NCBI RefSeq assembly: GCF_964275005.1
Contig: NC_092698.1
Span: 32,932,162 to 32,996,161, forward strand
Direction: 5' to 3'
From: Diadema setosum
Lineage: Eukaryota > Echinodermata > Echinoidea > Diadematoida > Diadematidae
Length of the DNA: 64,000 bases
Both the position numbers and the translations under genes were made by a program. Below, one piece after another: positions 47,979 to 59,900 of this stretch. Position 1 is the first letter of the stretch. Each line of letters begins with the position of its first letter. The notes under the pieces were generated by a model. It made no database searches and was not told where the DNA came from. It was given only the letters and a program-made list of their open reading frames with translations.

Positions 47979-48158
47979 CAGTTCAGCCAGCGATCAAGTT
48001 ACCCCTAGATCGCGATCACGGGCGATCAGTGATCGCATACGCGATCAATTGATTGTATGCAATTCGGCATACAATCAATTGATTGCGACATATCGCGTAT
48101 GCGATGACTGATCGCCCGTGATCGCGATCTAGGGGGAACTTGATCGCTGGCTGAACTG
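47979..48158. mobile_element. 180-bp near-palindromic mariner-type MITE
   Basis: Flanked by TA (47977-47978 and 48159-48160). Begins CAGTTCAGCCAGCGATCAAG and ends with its inverse, CTTGATCGCTGGCTGAACTG. The two halves pair almost throughout, with the centre near GCAATTCGGC. Rich in GATCGCGATC. TA target and CAGT ends fit Tc1/mariner. Confidence 0.85.
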
Positions 48159-48896
48159 TATATATTATATTTGAGATCCACTGTGGCACACTACAGTCCC
48201 TTACAATAAAGATGGTCGCATGGAAATTCCTGTTTTAACAAAGTTATGTCACAAGCTTGGTGGATAGATAAAAAATTTAAGAAATGCATTTCATTATTAC
48301 AGCAGACATCAGTCTAATAACTGCAATACAGAAATGACTTGTCGAGTGTTCATGTGGTATATAGCGTTTTCTATGGATGTACCGTATCCCCACAGAACTA
48401 AGTACATGAAATGCACATCCTATGAAACCTTGCACACGGGTACATACATATTATACATATGTACTAGGTTTTGTGCCCTTTCTCTATACATGTTGTATCT
48501 TTTGGGGCACTCTTCATGTGACATTGTAGTATGTACCCCTTTACATTGCATGCTTTCAATTTTGCACTTGGTAAAAATCTTAAGCATTTTCATCTTTATT
48601 TTTGTCCGGTGGCTCATTTAAAAAAAAAGTTCAAAACACCAAAATAAAGCATAGATCCAACAGACTTCGTTACCAGTTGTATTTCAGGAGCACCCTGTTG
48701 TGTGAAAAAAAAAAAGGCTATCTAACAATTTGCTACAAGTGTTTCAACCTAAATTGACATACTTCTGAGGTCTTGTCATTACATGACACAGTAAGTACAT
48801 TTTGTTTGTTGTTTCTTTCCTAACACCAACACAGAAATCATACACAAAAAGTAAATCTAACCATCTACTATAAGTACTTCCTGCTACAAGCGAACC

Positions 48897-49065
48897 CTGT
48901 TGTAGCGAGACAACTGGGACAAGAATTTTCTTTCTACATGTACTACAATTTCCCTTTAATAACAAAGCAAGGGAACAGGGGAAATGATGACAGTTTTACT
49001 GGACAAATCCTCTAGTTCAAATGAAATCTTATTGTATCCATGTTTGTTATAATCAGTATCGCCTG
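48897..49065. mobile_element. Degraded pogo/Tigger-type MITE
   Basis: TA-flanked, with weakened ends (CAAGCGAACCCTGTTGTAG and, reverse complement, CAGGCGATACTGATTATAAC). Interior GACAACTGGGACAAGAATTT resembles the copies at 14315 and 16839. Confidence 0.5.
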
Positions 49066-50007
49066 TACATGTGACCCGTCTAACCCTCTGCCCTTGATAA
49101 ATTAATGCCCTACATGTGATTTAATCAGGTGGGCAGTTAAGACATAAAGACGCACCTTTTCAAAGCAAACAGTAAATACAGTCAAGCTTCATTTTATGTG
49201 TTTTACCTTCTTTTTTAGACTAAATGTGTGTCATTATAACAATGGGGTCAATTCTGTTACAATTCATGGTACATTTTGGTCAGGTTTGAGCCATGACAGC
49301 AAATCAACATTAAAGTGCTACTGCACTTCCTCTACTAGTATCTTCCATGATGACACAAAGGTAGAAATTATATTACAGTATGTGCATTATTTTACAAGTT
49401 CCTTCCCCCTTCAGTCCTCACATGATTCAAATATTTAACTTTCTCCGGATTTCCCACTCAAAAGGATCCCTTTTAATTTCTAGTATGCATTTTGTTTGTT
49501 TGTTTTTTATATAACACAAATTCCACATATTCCTGCATTGCATAACAACAATACAGCTCATCCTGTGAATGTAACTGTGCCTTTCCAATGCGAAAATGCT
49601 CAGCAAGCAAAAAGTAAGCATTTCGTACTTTCCATAAGAATACAATCACACACTTACCAAAATGTCTCAAATATTCCCATCACAATTTCTGTATTACAAT
49701 TATCTTCACATCAATCCTGGTATCTCCTTGAATATCAAAACTAGGTTAGCAAGCCAATAAATTACGTAATGAAGTGGATCTGTAAATGTAGTGTCTTGGA
49801 ATGTCAATTCAATGTCCAGTTCCAGCCCAGCTCCAGTGTACAGTTTGACACACTCGGTCACTACAATACTGACCAACACACAAGTAACCCTCACTGTAGA
49901 TTAGATGTCATTAATGTCAATAGCGATATTTTTTTCCCAAACTGGCTTGAAAATGGGGATAGCGATATTGTTGATAAACCAGCGAGTAAACTAGATCCCA
50001 ATAAGTA

Positions 50008-50160
50008 CTGTATGCACACCATACATTTTGTGAGGTATTTATTTTTGTGAATTTCACCAGTTGGGTGCTAATCAGGAATTTACTCGTAACCACTCACAAA
50101 ATTGTCGAGAAGTTCCAATACATGAAAGTTAAACTTTCTAAATATATGGCATATCACATG
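50008..50160. repeat. Diverged copy of the CTGTATACGCC MITE
   Basis: TACTGTATGCACACCATACA at the left and AATATATGGCATATCACATG at the right. Interior TTTATTTTTGTGAATTTCAC and CACTCACAAAATTGTCGAG match the element at 42485 with decay of its CpGs. Confidence 0.6.
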
Positions 50161-50781
50161 CAATAACTTATAGCAGCTTTTATTACTTAACATTTGAATA
50201 AACCTTGTAGCCAACTAGCACATGTTTACTTCATTATGGCCACGGATTACAAGATTTGCCTGCAGTTAGAAGCACATTTGTTTATGTTTGGTTTTTTTTC
50301 TGACTTTGAGTCTATTGTTACATTCCTGATTACACCATATGCAAAAGTGTAACATCCCAAGGAAAAATGTGACATAAAATCCAGAACAAGCAGATAACAA
50401 GCACAAACATACATTGGCACTATTACCTGTGCAAATGCAGCGGCACTTGACCTTGTGCACTATTTCCGTAACACCTGGGTGCCAGAGAGCACAAATCATA
50501 CTTAAAAACAAAACAAGAATGAAAAAATCATGAAATTTGTAGGTCAACTTCAGACACCAAAAAGTCAATGTAAGACTTCTTTCAGGGAATTATGTTCTTA
50601 CTGTTCCTGACAATGTAAATAATACACCCTTCCTGTACAAAGTCATTTGCAAGGTTATTTAGAAGCACAGAAGTTACAACAACTTGGCAAATGACAGGAA
50701 AGGACGCTCTAAAGAGCCACGGCCCCACGCGGATCGTCTCGTACCTGATGTGCAGGATGGCGGTGGGGAGACCTAGGGGGC

Positions 50782-50949
50782 TCAGGACATGGAGAGCCGG
50801 TCCAGGACCTTCCTGTAGTCCTCCAGGAGGAGTTGGTACCACTTCTCCAGGGTCTCGTGGCGCTCCGCCAGGCTGGTCCCTTCCTCGGCGGCAGACAGCT
50901 CCTCTGGCTTCAGCACCTTCTTCAGTTTCTCATAGTCGGATTTCTGCTT
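50782..50949 (-). CDS. HAT1: HAT1 last coding exon
   Basis: Encodes KQKSDYEKLKKVLKPEELSA through DYRKVLDRLSMS and TGA at 50784-50782. GC-rich relative to the surroundings. Confidence 0.94.
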   Translation of the reverse strand, partial: KQKSDYEKLKKVLKPEELSAAEEGTSLAERHETLEKWYQLLLEDYRKVLDRLSMS

Positions 50950-53900
50950 CTGTGGGGCCAGAGCAGATGAGCAAGAAAAGAGAAAACAAAGGGAGATATC
51001 AGAGAGATTATGGCAATTAGACCTGTCACCTCAGACAAGACATGTCAGTTAATGCTTTTTTACTCGCTGCACATCAAAGGGAAAAGAAAAAGATAATGGT
51101 ACATACTGGTAGACTAACCACCTCATCACAACACTGTGCTTTATGATGATAAATACAACCAATCCTAGTATGTCTTAAATTTCATCGCACCACAAATATG
51201 ATGGAATACTAAACATGAAATTTCCCTACAAATATCAGTGGCAAAAAAAAAACATTTCCTGTGTCACACAAATTATGGGACACCATGTTCGTACAAGTAA
51301 TAAATGTCTGCAGAGTTCACAAAAGTTTGAACATTTTTCTAAAGTCATCTACGTTACCATGGTGACTAACCTGGAAGGGAATGTTCAGTCTCTTTTTGAC
51401 ATCCAGTCGGTAGGTTCGGGCCTCATCCTTGTTGCTGTAGTCTGTTATCCGCAGTCTGAGGATTTCGTACACCCTCCGCACTTGTTTCTGTCATAAAATC
51501 CAAGAAAGAGTGTATGTATTTACAGGGATTGTGAAATATTCATGTTTTTATGTAGCAATTTCCAACACATTGTTGTGGCCACAACGCTTCACAACTTATG
51601 CCTTTTTGATATACCCTTTCTCAATGATATTATATTTCTCTCAAAATAGTGAAGCATAGTTAAGTGCGCTTTAATATTTTCTTATCAAACACAGGTGTGA
51701 ACCTGCGTGAAACCTGTAATTCAGTCACTTGTACTTCACAGCTACTGTAAAACAAGAAAAAATAATGTGAATAGTGGCACAGAGTTTTTGTGAATTGGAG
51801 CCAACAGCCTTTTTTTGCAGCATGAAACTTTCATGAACCGTCACTGGCATTCTATGCATTGTGTAGATTAATATTTTGTGTGCATTTTACTTTAGAGAAT
51901 CTTAGCTCCTTGTGAAATTCGCGAAAGTTTTGTGCAGACAAAAATGTATGGTTTTATAGTGTTTCTGTGTGTGTGTGTGTGTGTGGGTGTGTGTGTTTGT
52001 AAGATTAAATTGACTGATCCCTGAATCCAGATTGGAATTATGTGATGTATGAAAACGGAGCACAAGTTGGTACATATGCCAGAATCTGATGTCCTAAAAT
52101 ATTTCTGCTACGACTCAAATTGTTCACGTAATGCAAGGAACTTCTGGTCACATATTTTTTTTTTCTAAATTCTTTATCTACAACATTTTGCTTTCAAATT
52201 ATTTCCAGGCATGCTGTTGAAATTTGGTTTTCATTTCTGTGAATAGGTTGATCACAAATGACACGGTTGATCAGAACTTCTCCAGTTAACACAAAAATGT
52301 GGCCAGTGTATTTTTCTAAAACTCAGCAAAGAAAAATTTCAATGTTAGCATCACAACAGACAATGTAAAGGGCACGAAACAAGGTGTGAATGGGACGATC
52401 TTTTAAATCAACAAAGAAAAACATTATAAAATCTTCCAAGATTTAGTTCTACCCACTGATTCTGAGCTGTTTACACTACCTTATTGAGTTTCAGTTTCTC
52501 CTGTGCTTCTTTCTTCATGTCTTCACTGAAACCCTTGACAAGGTTGGGGGTAGCAAACGCAGACAGCTGTGTGCATTCCATGCAGTCGATGTAATCTCTC
52601 AACCTCACAAAGTCATCCGATGGGTCTTCCACTGATTAAAACCAAAGATTTTGAGAAAAAAAAAGTCAGTCTTTCTAAAACACAATCTGCATTTGTTTAT
52701 AAAGTTTCCAAACGCACACTACTTTCTTTATTAAATGCAATAAAATTTTCAACTGTGCGACATTACCACTTTCTACCATAAGAGAAACAAGTCTTTGTTC
52801 ACCACTTTGACAATGATTGCATCATATTAAAATGACATGAGCCTTCTCAAAGGATATGTGCAAATGGCATACATGGTGCTTTTTCACAGTGACAAAATAC
52901 CCCTTGATCATGATTTCTATCAGTACTCTTCTGCGTAAATCAATTCAAAATCTATTCACAGCAACAAAATATCAACTGACCATGATCTATAACAGTACTC
53001 TTCTGCATAAATCAATTCAAAATCTTTATATTGACAGAAAAAACATCTTCCTCTGGATATTTAGTACTTCTTTGAGGTAACACAACTATGAGTCACTTAC
53101 TTGTTCTTCACGGGACAGTATGCAAAATTATGCCTGCACACACCATATACTTTGCGAATCATGTGATATTTGTAAAACCGTTTGTTAGCATAATGACATT
53201 GTTCATGCATCTCTTGATAGTTACAGCATAATTTTTTACAAATGTGGTATGTTGGTGTACTTATTTCAGCATTTGACCATCACCATACAGCTCAGAAAAG
53301 TTAAACAATTTCTGAAATTTTGCCACAATGTTACTGTAAATACTGTAAAACCAAAAACATTCACGGCATGCAACTTTCACAAATTGCAGCCAAAGGCCTT
53401 TCTCGCGGCATGACACTTTCACGATTTGCCACTCGCATTCAATGCACTGTGTAGACAAACACTTTCACAAATCTTGGCTCCTCACAAAATTTGTGAAAGT
53501 TTCAAGGACACAAAAATTTGACAGTAGAGCCTATTACAGCAATCCTTACCTGTTATGTCTAGGACAATGGGATCTTTCCTGAAGTCTCTGTACATGGTCT
53601 GAAGCAACTGAGCTCCATGACCTCTCCTCTGGAAGGGAGGCAGGATCAGAACTTGACTGGAAGAAAAATAAAAATACCATGGTAAAGAACAAGACATCAC
53701 TAAAATTAACCAACATACATGACTTAAGATTCAGCATGAACATTTTAGTGATGTCTTGTTCTATATTATTCATATTATATAATTCTACAAATAAAAAAAA
53801 ATCACATTTGACATATTGTAATTCTATCTGGGGGAATACATATTCTTCCCACTTGCAAAAGTTGATAGTTTTACAAAAGAAGGCTATACGTAACTGCACT

Positions 53901-56900
53901 GGCTCTACATATCAAGCGCCTACATCTGAATTATTCAAGTCATTGAAAACTCTGAAGTTAATAGATATAAATAAGATGCAAATTGCCTCGTTGATGCAAC
54001 GTTATCATTCACAAACTCTCCCTCCGTATTTTATGAATATGTTCATGATTAATGCTGATGTTCACACTCATTATACTAGATCATGTTACCAGATTCACCG
54101 ATGGTCTTCCTCAAATGATAGGTCCAAATATTCATTACGGTATACTGGACCTGTATTGTGGAATGATTTGAACGTGAACTATGTTTTTAATGTACAATTT
54201 AATAATATTTTTAACTAGAAATGTCGCTTTGGCGACTGGTATGCCTCCGCCATAATGCATGATTTTCCCAATAGGTCTAGATAGTACATGTGGACAATGT
54301 GTGATTACATTTTCACAAAATTGGCAAAATATTGAAATGACAAGTTTGTCACATAGGTGTTGAATGTTCACCTTCCTTGACCTAGGTTTAATTGGATGAA
54401 TAGGAGAGCATTTATTTAGGGATTTAAGGACTTTAACTTGACTTTGACCCATTCATACATTTAGGCATTGAGTAATTTTCAAGGTACAGGTGTGGAGAAA
54501 AAGTGCAATTTCTGAATTGAATAGTAAATTGTTACCATTTTCATCTGGCCCTTGACCCTAAAATTCATAAGATAATCACTTTCAAGTAGAACATGCATAA
54601 TATGTACTAAGTTTCAAGATAACTTGAGCCACTTCGAGATATGGAGGAAAAAGTTAGTTCAGCACTTTCACTTGATCTTTGACCTTTTGACCTTTGAGGC
54701 AAAAAAAGAAGAAAAAAAAAAACTTTCCAGAGAATTTCTATTAGGTTACACATGCATACACCAAGTGTAAAAAAATAATAACCCTGCTGGCATTGCATTT
54801 CATGAGGGAAATAGTAAAATTTTGAAGTGTTGCACTTGACCTTTGACCCCTGACCTTTGACCCCATGAACCCTACATTCTCTAGATAATCACTTCCAGTC
54901 AGTACATGTATATACTATGTTCCATGAAGATACCTTGAACAATTTTCCAAGGCACGGAGAAAAAAAAGAAGTTTTGATATTTTTACTTGACCTTTTGACC
55001 TTTGACCTTTGAACTCATGACCCAAACTTTCACCAGAGAATCTTAATTGGGTAATACATGTATACACTAAGTTTCAAGAAAATATCTTCAGGCATTCAAT
55101 AGATATGGCGAAAATAGTGAAATTTCATGTATTTGACCCTGACCTTTTGACCTTTGACCTCATGACGCAAACTTTCAACAGAGAATCTTAATTGGGTAAT
55201 ACATGTATACACTAAGTTTCAAGAAAATATCTTCAGGCATTCAATAGATATGGTGGAAATAGTGAAATTTTATGTATTTGACCTTTGACCTTGAGCATGT
55301 GCACCCAAAAGTTGATAGGCACAACTTCACCCCCTAATACACATACATGGCAAGTTTCATTAGGATACCTCAACAGGTTTTGATAGTTACCTTGTCCACA
55401 AAATTTATTACGGACGGACGGAAGGACGGACGGACGGACGGACGGAAGGACGGACAGACGCACGGACGGAAGGACGGACGGACGGACGGAAGGACGGACA
55501 GACGCACGGACGGAAGGAAGGACGGACGGACGGACGGACGGACGGACAACCCGAAAACATAATGCCTCCGGCACCACTTCGTGGCGGAGGCATAAAAAAA
55601 CAGTATAAAAAGATTCTTCTGAGTTTATACTGAAGTTCTATGTGAAAGTATTGGTTTTAGATTTTGGGTGATATCCTTATCTATCTTGACCATGTTAATT
55701 TGTCTGTTTGTTTGTTTCTGTATTCTTTTGCTTGTTTTCTCAGTTCAAATTTGTTTCTATATTATTAGGTATGCACCGTCTTACAAGCCATTTAAAGGCT
55801 TTCTTATGTGCATTCCATTTTTCATCATTACAGTTGTGTACTTTGTGCTGATTTGTATAGCATATGAATCTAATAATACCTTATGTTCACGTAGTCTTGA
55901 TTTTTATATGTCATGTGTTTTTTTTTGTTTTGCTTTTTTTTTTTTAATCCTTGTGGAATGATGGAAATAAACGAAATGAAATGAAATGAAACCATGATTC
56001 CGATACATCTTATTCAGAGCCAGATTATTTCAACAATAAAGATGATTAATGTTAACTATGTTACAAATGATGCTGTGAATTTAGACAGAAAAATATTTTG
56101 TCTATTTTCCTTTCTACTCTTATTTTTCTTCCATGGTCAAATGATTTGAAAGGCTCGAGATCTGTGTAAATGTATAAAAATTCAATTCACACTCTTTGCT
56201 GTATTTCAGTAAAATGGATACAGCTGTACGTCCAGACTGAAAGAACTTCTTATAATATTCAAGAAAAACTTCACTACGTAATTTCTTGTATTTTCCTCAG
56301 ATTATCTATGCATTAATGTTTTACTTCATACTTCACAGAGGGTTCAAAAATATACAGTATCCACCCATCAGAAATTAATTCTTTACTCATAACAACTTGA
56401 GTCTCTCATATCTGAGCTACAGCTTAAGCATTCTCTGCTTTTACAAGAAAACAAAAGAAATATAAATAAAAGGAACTCTCACTGAAAAAAAAAAAAAGAA
56501 ACACAAAATTCCCAAAAGAATGAATGAAAGAAGAGCTAGTCTACGTGAAAATCAATGTCACAAACCTTATCCTGGGTCTGATTTTGTCAGGGTAGGCATA
56601 GTATCTGTACACCGTCGCATAGCCCACTGTGGCATACCTCTTTGATTCATTGTGAGGGTACTTCTCAAATCTGCAAGAAATCAAAGCAGAACCATTAAGC
56701 ATTACTCAAATTTCTATGTACTAACAAAGCACTTCAAACAGCCGGTTCATTTTTTCACTTTGTCATGTCTTTGCAATTTGTTGGCAGAATCAACACTACA
56801 AAATATTCATTTGATGTACAATGTTGTACATGACATGTCCAACAATGCCAAAAATTTTGATTCGGTATGTGCCATAAAAGTCACAACATCTATTGTACTT

Positions 56901-59900
56901 CAGTTCACAGTATTTTTCTTTTAATACCACAACATTGTCATATTTCCATGCAATCATGTGTATTCAAATGTTTTATTGCAATTGCATTTTTGTTGGAAAT
57001 GAAATAAGTGAAATGAAATGAAACGCCATGCTGCACAAAGACATCAGGGCATTCAAATTGTTATGGCAAATGTTGGTCAAAAGCACAAATCTAACAAATA
57101 TCAGGGCACTCAGTATCACTGCCTTCCTGATGGAATTTGGTGACAATCTGAAAAGAATTGATAGAGGGATTCACAGAGGAGAGCTACAAGGGTTAATTTC
57201 AACCTACACAGTGTAGTACATCCATTTCTCATCATCTACATCGATGTAGGAGGAAGCGTCCACAAACCACCAGAGGAACGTCTGGAGGTGGGTGTGGAAG
57301 TCACGGAATCCCGCCGTGTTGATGCTGCTCTTGTAGATCTCAAAGTGTCGCGTGGTTCCCTGCTCTGCCTCCTCTATGGAGTAGGAGTGGAGAAGCTCTC
57401 CCATTGGCTGAAACGAGTCATCGTTGTCCAGCTGAGAGATAAAACGGTCCAGATTCTCCATGGGTTGGATTTCCAGCTTCTCAACAATGGGTTTGAGCAC
57501 TGGGTCTGCCTGAAATGTCATAATACAGTAGAAAGGAGCATATAATATACTAATAATAGTCGAAAAGGAAAGTTGGGTACACCGCCATTTGTTATTTCAC
57601 ACGTTTGATTTCAAAATATTCCAAAACTCATTATCCTGCTGTTAAATTGTGTCAGCCACAAAAGATTCTTGGAAAGAGCCTTTCAATATATTGCAAGCAA
57701 ATTCCAAATAGTAGAAGATGAATTTTGAGCCTTTCTGAGAACAATAGTTTAGTTTTCACTTCTCCATTGCTGGCCTTTTCTTAGGCAATGCATAATATTT
57801 GAACATTATACATATTCCTATACTGAGCTACAGGTGCTATTTCTTACCTGAACCCCTTCAAACTTTTTGGGGCTGACTTTCTCCTGGAAGGTCTGGTTGA
57901 TGTATGGTGTGAGCTTCGCTGCTGAGAAGAACAGCTGTACCTTGAGGCCCTTGTATCCAAAAATGGTCTCACTGAAATCAAAGGCACAACACCAAGTTAA
58001 TTAATTGCAGTGTTTCACATACACACACAGCTTGATACATAATCAGTGATGTTGAGTCAGTGTGTACATGTATAAGTTTGGCTACAACTTGACTGCCCGG
58101 GCTTTTACAGATTTCTTTTAAATTTCTTTTATTTTTTTTTTCCCAAATAGTGCAATATAATCACAAAAGTATGCTCCGATAGACTTCTTGATGCATTATG
58201 TCTACAGCACAAATCAACCGATTTATCCGAATTTTATCATGATGACTTATGCTCAAATTCACTGTATAATGACAGTAAATGGAACATCAACATCATGAAC
58301 TTTCATTATTTCTGAATACAAACTTTTATCAAATAAAACCAAGAAATGTGCATAGAAATGCTTATTCATTCAGACAATACCAATGAAAATTAAATAAGTT
58401 TGATTTCTATGATTAAACATAATAAATATTTTCATGATCTTTGTGATCATGTTCGTGAGAAGAAAATTCCACAAACTATCATTTTTTTCATAAAAGTACT
58501 CACTCCCTCAATTAAAAATGAATTCAATTTTCATAATGCTAAAAAAGTGAATACATGCTGAATTTTCTTTGTATTTTCTTTATATTGTAGTCCATATGTG
58601 ACGTCGCAAAGTGTTATAGTGTTCTCATCCAGCGGTGGCTGCACAAAAACTTTAAAAATTCATAACTTATGAATGGATTGTCTGACTTTCCTCAAACGTT
58701 ACTGAAGTGTTCTACTATATAATAGCAATACTGCTGCATTCCCTCAATTCACAGATATTCAAAACTATTATCACAGTGAGCCTGAATAATCATTGATATG
58801 TCCTAGGTTAGTAATGGCATTCAGACAGAAAGTGAACAACTTTTGAAGACGTGCATTTTCTTAAAGGGACTGTACAGTACTGTTTGAGGTGAGGATTCAG
58901 GTTTAAAACATTTTTTGTGAGATAATGGCCAAGATATGCAAAAAAGCGATCCTAATAGAATTGATAGGCCACAACTTTTATTAGGATCTCTTTGTTTTTC
59001 CTTGTTTTTAGATATCTCAGTCATTTCAAAACCAATTTTCATCAAATAAACTTTTGATTCCCCTTAGAATTGCTCTTTAACATTTCATAGAGTGGTTTCT
59101 AAATATCTCGCAAAATGTTACAAGTTGAATCCTCACCTCAACCAGTACTGTACAGTCCCCTTAATCTTTTCTATTTGTATACTAGTTTCCGTATATGCCA
59201 CACATATCACACATGGTGAAGCTTCAAAAAGCAAGGAGTATTTGACAGACTCTGACTGCACATGTCACAGTTTCGTAACCAATACTCACTACCATCCAAT
59301 AAGTGGCAAATATGTTTCACTATGTGATATATGACAGATGCTCTTTCCATAGCTGAAGGTGCCTGTACTCACTTCTGTCCAAAGATTTGATGTGTGAATT
59401 CCGGATGAAATGATGTCTTGTCATCCTCAATGTCTTCTTTTGAACGAACTGCACACGAGGCAGAGCGGGAAAAAGAGTGATCAACGATAAACATCTGTCC
59501 AAAGTGTCTCTTTTTAAAAGCTCTTTCTTTTATAGTATTTACTCTGATGAAATTATACATTGTGAAAACAAACTTCATAATCTCCACTTTATCTTTGCTT
59601 TACAAATTCATGTGCATGTATTGTACACATTACATGCATGATAAAGGGGAAAAGATGCAAATTACTCATTTTATTTAAACAGCAAGAGACCCAAGGGTCT
59701 TGTGCTGAATATTACAAGTTTACCTGCCATGTATTCTTGCTATTATCTAAAAACTTGGCACACATGGGGAGGGGGTGGCTTCGAGGGCCTCCAGGGGGTA
59801 TGCTCTCCATTTGTCCTAATCGGGCAAAATACCTGCTAAGAACATTTTTACAAACATGTATTTCATACTCCGGCAGTAACACAATTTTACCTGCCAAGTT

